Source of the DNA: Glutamicibacter soli
GTDB taxonomy: Bacteria > Actinomycetota > Actinomycetes > Actinomycetales > Micrococcaceae
DNA: 64,000 nucleotides
Assembly: GCF_003309065.1 (NCBI RefSeq)
Contig: NZ_POAF01000005.1
Coordinates: 186,001-250,000 of the forward strand
Direction: 5' to 3'
Part shown: positions 33,488-42,965 of the stretch, one piece after another
Layout: each line of letters starts with the position of its first letter
Numbering within the stretch: position 1 is the stretch's first letter
Notes under the pieces: generated by a model
The model's database searches: none
What the model saw: the letters and a program-made list of their open reading frames with translations, nothing else
What the model was told of the DNA's origin: nothing
Position numbers and translations under genes: made by a program

Positions 33488-35806
33488 ATGGCAGCTAAGA
33501 AGTCACCCTTTTTTGATACAGCTACCACTCTGGGCAAAATCGTCGCATTCTTCGGAATCAGTGCTCTGTGTGGTGTGCTCGCCGCCGGCATGATTGTGCC
33601 CGTGGCAGCTATCGCAAAATCCGGCTTGACCACCGGTAACAACATTGTGAGCGCGCTTCCGAGCTCGTTCGAGGCACTCCCGATTTCGGAGCCTTCGACG
33701 ATCGTGGATGCCGAGGGCAAGGAAATCGCGAAGTTCTACGAGCAGAACCGCCAGCCGGTGAAACTTGATGACATTTCGCCCTTCATGCGCAAGGCAATCG
33801 TCTCGGTGGAGGACGAACGTTTCTACGAGCACAAGGGCATCGACCCGCAGGGCATCGCCCGTGCAGTGGTCGGCAACCTCACGGGTTCCTCGCGCTCGGG
33901 TGCTTCGACCCTGACCCAGCAGTACGTGAACAACCTGCTGGTGAACAACCAGGAACTGACAGGTTCCGAGGAAAGCACCATCAGCGGCCAGAAGGACTAC
34001 GCGGACAAGATCCGCGAGCTGAAGTACGCCGTGTCCATCGAGAAGGAAATGTCCAAGGACGAGATCCTCGAGGGCTACCTGAATCTGGTGCTGTTCTCGG
34101 GCCGCGAGTATGGGGTGCAGGCTGCCGCACAGTACTTCTACTCCGTTGACGCCAAGGACCTGAACCTCCAGCAGTCGGCAATGCTCGCCGGCATGGTGCA
34201 GCTGCCCAACGTCTACAACCCGATCAACAATCCGGAGCGTTCGCTGGATCGCCGCAACAAGGTGCTGGGCAATATGCTGCGCGCCGGCGCGATCACCAAG
34301 GCCGAATACGACAAGGCCGTCAAGAGCGATCTGGAGCTGGATCCGAGCCGCTCCCCTTCGGGCTGCATCGCCGCGGCTGACAACGCCTACTTCTGCGACT
34401 ACGTCACCAACTTGATCCTCACCGACGACGCCTACGGCGAGACCAAGCAGGACCGCGAAAACCTGCTGTACCGCGGCGGTTTGACCATCAAGACCACGCT
34501 GAACAGCAAGCTGAACAAGAAGGCTGCCAAGGACGCACGCAAGGCCATCGATCCGAAGGCCAAGTCGAACAAGGACGTTTTCTCCTCGATCGTTTCGGTT
34601 GAGCCGGGAACCGGCAACATCCTGACCATGGCGCAGAACACCACGTACGACCCATCCGGCGGCTTGGGAAACACCGTGATCAACTTCGCCGTGGAACGTT
34701 CGCTCGGCGGCGCCGGCGGCTTCCAGGGCGGTTCCACCATGAAGCCTTACACCACGCTCGCGTGGCTCAAGGAAGGCCACAACATGTGGGACACGATCAA
34801 TGCCCGCAAGCAGACTTTCCCTGTTGGTTACAAGTTCAAGGCATCCTGCCTTCCCGGAGGAACCACCACCGTCGGCGCCCCGTGGGAACCTAAGAACGCT
34901 TCGCGTGGCTTCTACCGCTCGATGAAGGTCGACTACGGCCTGTACTGGTCGATCAACTCCGCGACCGTGCAGGAAGCTGCCAAGCTCGACCTGTGCAACA
35001 TCACCGACTACATCAACGCGCTGGGTGTGAAAGCCCAGGACGCGGGCGAGAACGGCACCCCGGCCGACTTCACCCCGTCCAACCCGTCGTTCATCATCGG
35101 TTCCGAGAAGATCACCCCGCTGAGCCAGGCCGCAGCCTTCGCGGCATTCGCCAACAAGGGCGAGTTCTGCGAACCGCGTGCACTGACCTCGGTCACCGAC
35201 CGCGACGGCAACTCGTACAAGGTCAAGAAGACCACCTGCAGCCAAGCCGTTGAGGAGCAGCACGTCAGCGACCTGAACGGCACCCTTTCGCGGATCGCCA
35301 AGACCCGTGTGGCCAAGGGAAGCATCGACGTCCCGATCGCCGGCAAGACCGGTACGAACAACGGCGCGACCTCCACCTGGTTCGTCGGCTACACCAGCGG
35401 CATTTCCACCGCTTCGTGGGTCGGCCGACTGAAGGGCCAGGGCGAGGACCGCGAGGAAAACTTGATGCACGGCGCCATGATCAACGACCAGCGTGCACCA
35501 TCCATGGTTGACTCCTCGACCTATGCCGCACCGCTGTGGCTGGACTTCATGCAGGAAGCCGTTTACGACTACCCGCACGAATCCCTCGGCTCGGCACGCA
35601 AGGCCCCGGTTGTGAAGAAGAAGGAGCCTGCCGAGGATTCCACGGAAGACTCGAAGTCTGATTCGAAGGAAGACTCGAAGTCCGATTCCAAGAAGGAATC
35701 GAGCTCGGAGTCGAAGTCGGATGAAAAGGAATCCAAGAAGGAGTCCAAGTCGGAGTCCAAGGAATCCAAGTCCGATTCCGAGAAAGAATCAAAATCTGAT
35801 GACTAG
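33488..35806 (+). CDS. bifunctional class A penicillin-binding protein (glycosyltransferase/transpeptidase)
   Basis: 772 aa. One N-terminal membrane helix (about 15-45). GT51 domain: VEDERFYEHKGIDPQG near 107 and GASTLTQQYVNNL near 138 with LEGYLNLVLFSGREYG near 194. Transpeptidase motifs: SxxK as GGSTMKPYTT near 415, SxN as YWSINSAT near 484, KTG as AGKTGTNNGA near 620. Builds and cross-links peptidoglycan; position matches PonA2 of mycobacteria. No PASTA domain is seen; instead the end is a 60-residue Ser/Lys/Glu/Asp tail. Start ATG at 33488. Confidence 0.95.
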   Translation: MAAKKSPFFDTATTLGKIVAFFGISALCGVLAAGMIVPVAAIAKSGLTTGNNIVSALPSSFEALPISEPSTIVDAEGKEIAKFYEQNRQPVKLDDISPFMRKAIVSVEDERFYEHKGIDPQGIARAVVGNLTGSSRSGASTLTQQYVNNLLVNNQELTGSEESTISGQKDYADKIRELKYAVSIEKEMSKDEILEGYLNLVLFSGREYGVQAAAQYFYSVDAKDLNLQQSAMLAGMVQLPNVYNPINNPERSLDRRNKVLGNMLRAGAITKAEYDKAVKSDLELDPSRSPSGCIAAADNAYFCDYVTNLILTDDAYGETKQDRENLLYRGGLTIKTTLNSKLNKKAAKDARKAIDPKAKSNKDVFSSIVSVEPGTGNILTMAQNTTYDPSGGLGNTVINFAVERSLGGAGGFQGGSTMKPYTTLAWLKEGHNMWDTINARKQTFPVGYKFKASCLPGGTTTVGAPWEPKNASRGFYRSMKVDYGLYWSINSATVQEAAKLDLCNITDYINALGVKAQDAGENGTPADFTPSNPSFIIGSEKITPLSQAAAFAAFANKGEFCEPRALTSVTDRDGNSYKVKKTTCSQAVEEQHVSDLNGTLSRIAKTRVAKGSIDVPIAGKTGTNNGATSTWFVGYTSGISTASWVGRLKGQGEDREENLMHGAMINDQRAPSMVDSSTYAAPLWLDFMQEAVYDYPHESLGSARKAPVVKKKEPAEDSTEDSKSDSKEDSKSDSKKESSSESKSDEKESKKESKSESKESKSDSEKESKSDD
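35632..35803 (+). repeat. low-complexity S/K/E/D tail of the PBP
   Basis: The last about 57 codons of the PBP gene encode irregular repeats of DSKSDSK, ESKSE and KKES, written with gactcgaagtc/gattcc units. Highly charged and likely disordered on the outer face. Replication slippage could vary its length between strains. Confidence 0.85.
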
Positions 35807-35820
35807 CTTGTAGCTGAGAA

Positions 35821-35859
35821 GGCCGCGTTCAACTTTGGTTGAACGCGGCCCTTCGGTTT
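35821..35859 (+). terminator. terminator after PBP gene
   Basis: GGCCGCGTTCAAC (35821-35833) pairs perfectly with 35838-35850 around TTTG, followed by CTTCGGTTT. 14 bp after the PBP stop. Confidence 0.88.
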
Positions 35860-35919
35860 AGATTGGCTTATTGAAGGCTTTGTGGAAAGCCGTATTGAAA
35901 GGACGATGACGGACAGGTC

Positions 35920-36873
35920 ATGGCGGAACAGAAAAACTTTGCATCGGCATTGGGCCATGCTGCCGGCACCGCGGCCCTGCTGGCCGCCGGAGCGCTGGCT
36001 GCAGGCGGAGCCCTCATCGGTTACGGCATGTACGAGACCCAGAAGTTCGGGGTCCGCCGCGAGACCTTGAAGGTGCTCCCCCGAGGCTCCGCCGACATCC
36101 GCATCCTGCATCTGTCCGACATCCACATGATTCCTGGACAGCACCTGAAGACCGGATGGATCCGGAACCTTGCCAGGCTGAACCCCGATTACATCATCAA
36201 CACCGGCGACAACCTCAGTCACCTGGACGGCGTGCCCGACCTGCTGCACGCGCTGGAGCCGCTGATGCATGTGCCCGGCGCCTTCGTTCCAGGCTCCAAC
36301 TGCTATTTCGCTCCCCGGCCGAAGAACCCGCTGCGCTACCTGATCCGGCACACCGGCACCCCGAACCCTTCGGAACGCGACGCGTTGCCCTTCGAGAAGA
36401 TGCACCGGGCTTTCGGAGCGGCCGGATGGATCAACATGTCCAACCAGGCCTACTCGACCGTGCTGAAGGGCATCCGTCTGGACCTGACCGGCGTGGACGA
36501 CCCGCACATCGCGCGCGACCATTTCGCCGGCTGGACCCGCGGCTCCTCCACCAGCAACGAGGCGCCGCATGTTCGCATCGCCCTGACCCACGCCCCGTAC
36601 CAGCGGGTCCTGGACCAGTTCACCGCGGCAAACGCCGACGTCATCTTTGCCGGCCACACCCATGGCGGCCAGGTCTGCATCCCGGGCTATGGGGCTCTGG
36701 TGTCCAACTGCGACCTGCCGACCTGGCGCGCCCGCGGCCTGACCTACTGGGAGCACGCAGGCAATAGCGTGCCATTGAATGTCTCGGCCGGCCTGGGGCA
36801 TTCCCGCTTCGCCCCGATCCGCATCGCCTGCCCGCCGGAAGCCGTGCTGGTAACGCTGACCGCCCGAGACTAA
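35920..36873 (+). CDS. membrane-anchored calcineurin-like metallophosphoesterase
   Basis: 317 aa. N-terminal hydrophobic helix (about 13-36). Metal motifs: LHLSDIHM near 65, NTGDNLSH near 92, LTHAPYQ near 223, FAGHTHGGQV near 245. The usual third motif GNHD reads PGSNCYFAP near 125, where Cys stands in place of the usual acidic or His residue. YaeI/LpxH-like relatives hydrolyse phosphodiesters; substrate unknown. Position matches Rv3683 beside ponA2. Followed by a terminator. Confidence 0.88.
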   Translation: MAEQKNFASALGHAAGTAALLAAGALAAGGALIGYGMYETQKFGVRRETLKVLPRGSADIRILHLSDIHMIPGQHLKTGWIRNLARLNPDYIINTGDNLSHLDGVPDLLHALEPLMHVPGAFVPGSNCYFAPRPKNPLRYLIRHTGTPNPSERDALPFEKMHRAFGAAGWINMSNQAYSTVLKGIRLDLTGVDDPHIARDHFAGWTRGSSTSNEAPHVRIALTHAPYQRVLDQFTAANADVIFAGHTHGGQVCIPGYGALVSNCDLPTWRARGLTYWEHAGNSVPLNVSAGLGHSRFAPIRIACPPEAVLVTLTARD

Positions 36874-36890
36874 CCTCCTCGAATCCTGAT

Positions 36891-36939
36891 GGCTTCGTGC
36901 CTGCCGCATTGTTGCGCGACAGGCGCGAAGCCATTTTTT
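36891..36939 (+). terminator. rho-independent terminator after metallophosphoesterase gene
   Basis: GGCTTCG-TGCCTG pairs with CAGGC-GCGAAGCC (ending 36932) followed by ATTTTTT. Confidence 0.9.
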
Positions 36940-37034
36940 CGTCCTATGTGAAACATTCACTTCTCAATCCCGTGAATGATTGAATTCTCCCAACTAGTGA
37001 CTGTAGTCTGTAGCTCTGTCGAAAATCTGGGTGA

Positions 37035-38870
37035 ATGCGGGGAATCGTGGCGCAGGGCAAGAACGGTGGAACCGCCGAGGTCGTTCCGCTGTCAAAAACA
37101 TTGAAAAGACTCGCACCCTTCGTCAAACCGGTACTGCCCCGGCTCATCGGCGGATTCTTCTGCGCGCTGGGCGCGGGTATCGTGGCGCTGGCCATTCCGC
37201 AGGTCCTGGCCAAGCTGGTCAACGACGTCCTCGCGGTCGACGGCGCCTCCGGGCAGGTCTGGTTTGCCGTCGGCATCATCACCCTGCTCGGCTTCGTCGA
37301 AGCGCTGCTGATCTTCCTGCGCCGCCAGTTCGTGCTCAACCCCGCCGCAGGCGTTGAAATGAACATGCGTGTGGGGTTCTTCCAGCACCTGCAGCGCCTG
37401 CCGGTCGCCTTCCATGAACGCTGGGGCTCCGGGCAGCTGCTCTCGCGCAGCATGTCGGACCTGTCGCTGCTGCGCCGCTGGATCGCCTTCGGCGCCATGA
37501 TGCTGATCGTGGACACCGTCACCGTGATCACCGGCCTGGTGCTGATGTTCACCCACTCCTGGACCCTTGGCCTGCTGTTCCTGCTCGGTTCCATCCCGAT
37601 CGCCATCAAGGCCTACCGCTTCCGCAACGACTTCCGCGCCGCCAGCAGGCTCAGCCAGGACCAGGCCGGCGACCTGGCCACCGCCGTGGAGGAATCCGTG
37701 CACGGCATCCGCGTGATCAAGGCCTTCGGCCGCGGGCGCGACATCTACGAGGGATTCAACGAGCAGGCCAAGTCGCTGCAGGAAACCGAGCTGTCCAAAG
37801 CCAGGACGCTGGCCAGCTTCCTGCTCACCGTGGTCGCCATCCCGGAAACCATCCTCGGCATCGGGCTGATCATCGGCATCGCCCAAGTGGCCGCCGGCAC
37901 GCTGAGCGTGGGCTCGCTGGTCGCCTTCTTTGCCATCGCCGCGGTCATCGCCATTCCGGTGGAAGCCATGGGCATGCTGCTGGGCATGACGCTGAGCACC
38001 AAAACGGCGCTGGAACGTCATTTCGAGGTCATGGATTCGGTCAACGACATCACTTCCCCTGAAGCGCCGGTGCGGCCGGCGCAATACACCGGTGCGGTGC
38101 AGCTGGAGCACGTCCGCTTCGCCTACCCGGACGACGCGGGCCGCGCCCGTCCGATTCTGGCGGAGATCAACCTCGAGATCCGCCCCGGGGAAACCATGGC
38201 GCTGGTGGGCATCACCGGCTCGGGCAAGTCCACGCTGCTGAACCTTGTCCCCCGGCTGCACGACACGACCGCCGGCACGGTGAAAGTGCACGGGGTCGAC
38301 GTGCGCGACTGGGACCTTGACGAGCTGCGTACCGAGGTCGCGGTGGCCTTCGAGGACACCACGCTGTTCTCCACCACCATCCGGGACAACGTGCTCATGG
38401 GCGCGCCCGGCGACCTGACGGCCGAACAGCGCGAAGCGCTGCTGGCCGAAGCGCTGGATGTCGCGCAGGCGCAGTTCGCCTACCAGCTGGCCGACGGGGT
38501 GGACACGCTGATCGGCGAGGAGGGCCTGTCCCTTTCCGGCGGGCAGCGCCAGCGCATCGCCCTGGCCCGCGCCATCGCGGCCCGCCCGCGGGTGCTGGTG
38601 CTCGACGACCCGCTCTCGGCGCTGGATGTGCGCACCGAGGAAGCTGTCACCGCACGGCTGCGCAGCGTCCTGTCCGGAACCACCACGCTGGTGGTGGCGC
38701 ACCGTCCCTCCACCGTGATGCTGGCCGACCGCGTGGCGCTGCTGCGCGACGGGCGCATCGACGCGGTGGGAAGCCACGCGAACCTGCTGAGCACCAACGA
38801 ACACTACCGCTATGTCATCGCCAGCCTGGACGAGAACGAGCCCGAGATCCGATCGGAGGTCGTCCGATGA
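37035..38870 (+). CDS. ABC exporter half-transporter, degenerate NBD subunit
   Basis: 611 aa: six-helix exporter membrane domain (about 30-330), then ATPase domain. Walker A GITGSGKSTLLNL near 394, signature LSGGQRQRIALARA near 500, Walker B VLVLDDPLSALD near 523 with Asp in place of the catalytic Glu, so this site cannot hydrolyse ATP normally. This is the hallmark of heterodimeric exporters such as TM287/288 and BmrCD. GTG four codons after the first ATG is an alternative start with GGGG before it. Overlaps its partner by 4 bp (ATGA). Drug or lipid substrate unknown. Confidence 0.92.
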   Translation: MRGIVAQGKNGGTAEVVPLSKTLKRLAPFVKPVLPRLIGGFFCALGAGIVALAIPQVLAKLVNDVLAVDGASGQVWFAVGIITLLGFVEALLIFLRRQFVLNPAAGVEMNMRVGFFQHLQRLPVAFHERWGSGQLLSRSMSDLSLLRRWIAFGAMMLIVDTVTVITGLVLMFTHSWTLGLLFLLGSIPIAIKAYRFRNDFRAASRLSQDQAGDLATAVEESVHGIRVIKAFGRGRDIYEGFNEQAKSLQETELSKARTLASFLLTVVAIPETILGIGLIIGIAQVAAGTLSVGSLVAFFAIAAVIAIPVEAMGMLLGMTLSTKTALERHFEVMDSVNDITSPEAPVRPAQYTGAVQLEHVRFAYPDDAGRARPILAEINLEIRPGETMALVGITGSGKSTLLNLVPRLHDTTAGTVKVHGVDVRDWDLDELRTEVAVAFEDTTLFSTTIRDNVLMGAPGDLTAEQREALLAEALDVAQAQFAYQLADGVDTLIGEEGLSLSGGQRQRIALARAIAARPRVLVLDDPLSALDVRTEEAVTARLRSVLSGTTTLVVAHRPSTVMLADRVALLRDGRIDAVGSHANLLSTNEHYRYVIASLDENEPEIRSEVVR

Positions 38871-40675
38871 GCAGGCCCCTGGGCGTCGCCAACGAAGACA
38901 CCGTCAAGCTCACCGGCGCCGAGCGCAAGGACGTGCGCCGGCGTTCCTTCCGCCTGCTCGCCACGCTGGCGCTGCCGCAGAAGAAGCTATTCATCCTGAC
39001 CATCGTGCTGGTGCTGTTCACCAATGCGGCCCGCGTGCTGCTGCCGGTGCTCATCGCGCTGACCATCGACTGGACGCTGCCGCAGGTGCGCCAGGGCAAC
39101 TGGGCCTCGCTGGGGGTCACCGGCGGGGCCTATATCCTCTGCGCCATCCTAGCCGGCGTGCTGCTGTCCTGGTACATCAAGTGCGCCGCGAGGATCTCCC
39201 AGGCCATGCTGCTGGACCTGCGCCAGAAGGTCTTCCGCCACACCCAGCGCCTGAGCCTGGAATTCCACGAGAGCTACACCTCCGGGCGCATCATCTCCCG
39301 CCAGACCTCCGACCTGGAGACCCTGCGCGAGCTGCTGGACCAGGGTGTCTCCGAGCTGGCCTCCTCCTGCGTGTTCATCATCTTCACGCTGATCTCCATC
39401 TTCGCGCTGGACTGGCGCTCGGGCGTGGTGGTCTGCATCGCGGCGGTGCCGGTGGCCGTCCTGTTCCACTGGTACCAGAGCCGCTCCGAGGTGCTCTACC
39501 GCGAATCCCGCGTGGTCTCCGCCAAGGTGATCTCCACCTTCGTGGAAACCATGACCGGCATCCGCGCGGTCAAGGCCTTCCGCCGCGAACGCGCCAACGA
39601 CGCGAACTACGCGGATATCGCCGGGGCGTACCGGGACAACAACGTGCGTTCCTTCAACCTCTTCGGCGTGCTGCAGCCGGGGCTGGTGCTGATCGGCAAC
39701 CTGACGGTTGCCGCGCTGCTTGCCTATGGAGGATTCCGCATCATCGACGGAACCTTGGCCGTGGGCGTCTTGGTCGCGATCCTGTTGGCCGCCAAGCGCG
39801 TCTTCCAGCCCATGGACGAGATCGCCATGTTCTACTCCTCGCTGCAGTCCGCCACCGCGGCTCTGGAGAAGGTCTCCGGCCTGCTCGAAGAGGAGCCCAC
39901 GGTCCGCGAGCCGCGCTCCCCTCGCAGCATCGAACGCGTCCGCGGCGAACTGGTCTTCCGGGACGCGGTGTTCGGCTACGGCGACGGGCCGGTGGTCATG
40001 GACCGCTTCGACCTGGCGATCGAAGCCGGGCAGACCGTGGCAGTGGTCGGCCAGACCGGTGCCGGCAAGTCGACGCTGGCCAAGCTGATCGCCCGCTTCT
40101 ACGACTTACGCTCCGGTAGCCTGGAGCTGGATTCGGTGCCGATCAGCGAGCTGTCCAACGAGGAGCTGCGCCGGCATGTGGTGATGGTGACCCAGGAGGC
40201 GTTCTTGTTCTCCGGCACCGTGGCTGAGAACATCGCGCTGGGGCGTCCGGGCGCTTCGCTGGAGGAAATCCACGACGCGGCGCGGGCCGTGGGAGCGCAC
40301 GAGTTCATCCTGGACCTGCCCGACGGCTACGACACCGACGTGAACAAGCGCGGCGGCCGCGTCTCGGCCGGACAGCGGCAGCTGCTCTCCTTCGCCCGGG
40401 CGTTCCTGGCCGACCCGGCGGTGCTGATCCTCGACGAGGCCACCAGCTCGCTGGACATCCCCTCCGAACGCGCGGTGCAGCATGGTCTGCAGACCCTGCT
40501 GGGCAACCGCACGGCGCTGATCATCGCCCACCGGCTGTCCACCGTGCAGATCGCCGACCGGGTGCTGGTGGTGCACGACGGAAAGATCGTGGAGGACGGC
40601 AGCCCGGAGGAACTGATCGCCGCCGAGGGCCGCTTCGCGGTCCTGCACAAGGCCTGGCTGGACTCGCTGGTATAG
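38867..40675 (+). CDS. ABC exporter half-transporter, canonical NBD subunit
   Basis: 602 aa: membrane domain (about 40-340) and ATPase domain with Walker A GQTGAGKSTLAKL near 396 and Walker B VLILDEATSSLD near 520, catalytic Glu present. Its signature reads VSAGQRQLLSFARA, with SAGQ in place of SGGQ. In the dimer this altered signature faces the Walker A/B of the partner that lacks the Glu, so both defects fall in the same ATP site. Ends at a strong terminator. Confidence 0.93.
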   Translation: MSRPLGVANEDTVKLTGAERKDVRRRSFRLLATLALPQKKLFILTIVLVLFTNAARVLLPVLIALTIDWTLPQVRQGNWASLGVTGGAYILCAILAGVLLSWYIKCAARISQAMLLDLRQKVFRHTQRLSLEFHESYTSGRIISRQTSDLETLRELLDQGVSELASSCVFIIFTLISIFALDWRSGVVVCIAAVPVAVLFHWYQSRSEVLYRESRVVSAKVISTFVETMTGIRAVKAFRRERANDANYADIAGAYRDNNVRSFNLFGVLQPGLVLIGNLTVAALLAYGGFRIIDGTLAVGVLVAILLAAKRVFQPMDEIAMFYSSLQSATAALEKVSGLLEEEPTVREPRSPRSIERVRGELVFRDAVFGYGDGPVVMDRFDLAIEAGQTVAVVGQTGAGKSTLAKLIARFYDLRSGSLELDSVPISELSNEELRRHVVMVTQEAFLFSGTVAENIALGRPGASLEEIHDAARAVGAHEFILDLPDGYDTDVNKRGGRVSAGQRQLLSFARAFLADPAVLILDEATSSLDIPSERAVQHGLQTLLGNRTALIIAHRLSTVQIADRVLVVHDGKIVEDGSPEELIAAEGRFAVLHKAWLDSLV

Positions 40676-40704
40676 CAAGACGCAACGAAGGCCCGCTGGA
40701 ATGG

Positions 40705-40740
40705 GAGAACCCCGCACACCGAAGTGTGCGGGGTTCTCTT
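40705..40740 (+). terminator. rho-independent terminator after ABC exporter operon
   Basis: GAGAACCCCGCACAC pairs with GTGTGCGGGGTTCTC around CGAA, followed by TT. Lies between the converging ABC genes and purC. Confidence 0.9.
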
Positions 40741-40758
40741 GGTAGGCGTCTGGGCAAA

Positions 40759-41664
40759 CTAGGCGGTGAAGGTGCGCCCGGTCAGCCGCTCGTACGCCTC
40801 GATGTAGCGCGCGCGGGTCTTCTCGATGATTTCAGCGGGAAGCGCCGGAGGCTGCTGGCCCGAGGTCTTGTCCCAGCCCGAAGCCTGCGAGGTCAGCCAG
40901 TCGCGGACGAACTGCTTGTCGAAGCTTGCCTGGGCCTGGCCCGGCGCGTAGGACTGCGCGTCCCAGAAGCGCGAGGAATCCGGGGTCAGCACCTCGTCGC
41001 CCAAGGTGATCTGGCCGGTGGCCGGATCCGCGCCGAACTCTACCTTGGTGTCGGCCAGGATGATGCCGCGCTCGCGCGCGATCTTCTCGGCCTGCTCGTA
41101 GAGCGCCACGGTCTTCTCGCGCAGCGCCTCGGCCACCTGGGTGCCTACGCGGTCCACGGTCTGCTCGAACGAGATGTTCTCGTCATGCTCGCCCACTTCG
41201 GCCTTGGCCGAGGGGGTGAACAGCGCCGGCTCAAGGCGCGAGCCATCCACCAGGCCTGCCGGTAGCGGCAGCTCGCAGACGGTCGAGGACACCTTGTACT
41301 CGGCCAGGCCGGAACCGGTCAGGTAGCCGCGGGCGATGCACTCGATCGGGTACATCTCCAGCTTCTTGCAGACCATTGCGCGCCCCGCCACCTCGGCCGG
41401 GACCTCGGTGGAGATCACGTGGTTGGCGAAGTCGCCCAGCTGCTCGAACCACCACAGGCTCAGCTGCGTGAGCACCTTGCCCTTGTCCGGGATTTCGCTG
41501 GTCAGCACGAAATCGTAGGCGCTGATGCGGTCGGAGGCCACCACCAGCACGCGGTCGGTGTCCTGGAAGCTGACGCCCGCCGGAACGTAGAGGTCGCGCA
41601 CCTTGCCCGAGTAGAAGTGGTCCCAACCCTCAAGGGCGAGCACGTCGGTCTGGAATCCTGCCAT
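40759..41664 (-). CDS. purC: phosphoribosylaminoimidazole-succinocarboxamide synthase
   Basis: 301 aa from ATG at 41664. Joins aspartate to CAIR with ATP in purine synthesis. Motifs: FYSGKVRDLYV (nucleotide loop) near 17, ASDRISAYDFVL near 38, PIECIARGYLTGSG near 100, and LVDTK-type segment ILADTKVEFG near 195. Length matches the SAICAR synthases of actinobacteria and yeast. 14 bp downstream of purD on the same strand: a purD-purC operon. Confidence 0.96.
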   Translation of the reverse strand: MAGFQTDVLALEGWDHFYSGKVRDLYVPAGVSFQDTDRVLVVASDRISAYDFVLTSEIPDKGKVLTQLSLWWFEQLGDFANHVISTEVPAEVAGRAMVCKKLEMYPIECIARGYLTGSGLAEYKVSSTVCELPLPAGLVDGSRLEPALFTPSAKAEVGEHDENISFEQTVDRVGTQVAEALREKTVALYEQAEKIARERGIILADTKVEFGADPATGQITLGDEVLTPDSSRFWDAQSYAPGQAQASFDKQFVRDWLTSQASGWDKTSGQQPPALPAEIIEKTRARYIEAYERLTGRTFTA

Positions 41665-41678
41665 GAATCTGTAGTCCT

Positions 41679-42965
41679 CTACTTGCTTTCGTTTGCCACG
41701 ACGATCTCGCCGCGTTCTGCCTTCAGTGCGATGTCGCTGCGCGACTGGGCACCGGGCCAGCTGATTTCCGCCACGCCGGCATACGCCGCAGCACGGGCCG
41801 CCGACAGGTCTTCGCCCAGGCCGACCACCGCCAGCACGCGGCCGCCGGCCACGGTGATGTTGCCCTGCTCGTCGCTGGCGGTGCCTGCGTGCATGACATG
41901 CACGTTGTCGATGGCGTTGGCCGCGTCCAGGCCGGCGATTACCGCACCCTTGACCGGGGTGTCCGGGTAGTTCTCCGCGGCGATGACCACGTCCACCGCG
42001 GTCTGCTTGGACCACACCAGCTGCTCGGTGTCATCCAGCTTGCCTCGGGCCGCGGCCAGCAGTACGCCGCCCAGCGGGGTCTTCAGGCGGGCCAGCACTG
42101 CCTGGGTCTCCGGGTCGCCGAAGCGGGCGTTGAACTCGATGACGCGGATGCCGCGCTTGGTGATGGCCAGGCCGCAGTAGAGCACGCCGGTGAACGGGGT
42201 GCCGCGCTTTTCCATCTCGCGCAGGGTCGGGTAGGCCACGCGTTCCATGACCTCGTCCACGAAGCCTTCCGGCAGCCATTCGAGCGGCGAGTACGCGCCC
42301 ATGCCACCGGTGTTCGGACCTTCGTCATTGTCGAAGATGCGCTTGAAGTCCTGGGCCGGAGACAGCGGCACCGCGTGCAGCCCGTCGCAGATGACGAACA
42401 GGGACACTTCCGGGCCGTCCAGGAATTCCTCGATGACCACGGTGCCTCCGGCCGCGAAGCAGGCCTCGGCGTGGGCCAGCGCTTCGGCGCGGTCGGAGGT
42501 GACTACCACGCCCTTGCCGGCCGCCAGCCCGTCGTCCTTGACGACGTAGGGCGCGCCGAACTCGTCCAGCGCGCGGGCGGCTTCATCGGTGTTCGTGGCG
42601 ACGTGCGCCATGGCGGTCGGCACCTGGGCGGCGGCCATGACGTCCTTGGCGAAGGCCTTGGAAGCTTCCAGCTGCGCCGCGGCCTTGGTCGGACCGAAGA
42701 CCGGGATGCCCGCGGCGATCAGCGCGTCGGCCACACCGGCTGCCAGCGGGGCTTCCGGGCCGACTACCACCAGGTCGCTGGCCAGTTCGCGGGCCAGGGC
42801 GAGCACTGCTGCCGGATCCTGGGCGTCGATCGCGTGGGTGGTGACGTCCTGCGCCATGCCGGCGTTGCCGGGCGCGCAATGGACCTCGTTGACGTAGGGG
42901 TCTGCACTCAGTGCTCGGACAATTGCATGTTCGCGGCCGCCTGGGCCAATAACCAGTACCTTCAC
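41679..42965 (-). CDS. purD: phosphoribosylamine-glycine ligase
   Basis: 428 aa from GTG at 42965 (MKVLVIGPGGREHAI). ATP-grasp enzyme making GAR from PRA and glycine. Motifs: GPGGREHA at 7-14, FGPTKAAAQLEASKAFAKD near 107, KDDGLAAGKGVVV near 145, and the Mg-binding IEFNARFGDPETQ near 285. The ATG-like codon one base earlier is out of frame. Divergent from the asparaginase gene with about 100 bp between. Confidence 0.97.
   Translation of the reverse strand: MKVLVIGPGGREHAIVRALSADPYVNEVHCAPGNAGMAQDVTTHAIDAQDPAAVLALARELASDLVVVGPEAPLAAGVADALIAAGIPVFGPTKAAAQLEASKAFAKDVMAAAQVPTAMAHVATNTDEAARALDEFGAPYVVKDDGLAAGKGVVVTSDRAEALAHAEACFAAGGTVVIEEFLDGPEVSLFVICDGLHAVPLSPAQDFKRIFDNDEGPNTGGMGAYSPLEWLPEGFVDEVMERVAYPTLREMEKRGTPFTGVLYCGLAITKRGIRVIEFNARFGDPETQAVLARLKTPLGGVLLAAARGKLDDTEQLVWSKQTAVDVVIAAENYPDTPVKGAVIAGLDAANAIDNVHVMHAGTASDEQGNITVAGGRVLAVVGLGEDLSAARAAAYAGVAEISWPGAQSRSDIALKAERGEIVVANESK

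Noticed and set aside
33503-35578. 691-codon minus-strand frame opposite the PBP gene
   Set aside because: Same GC-frame artefact; no start signal, no recognisable motif.
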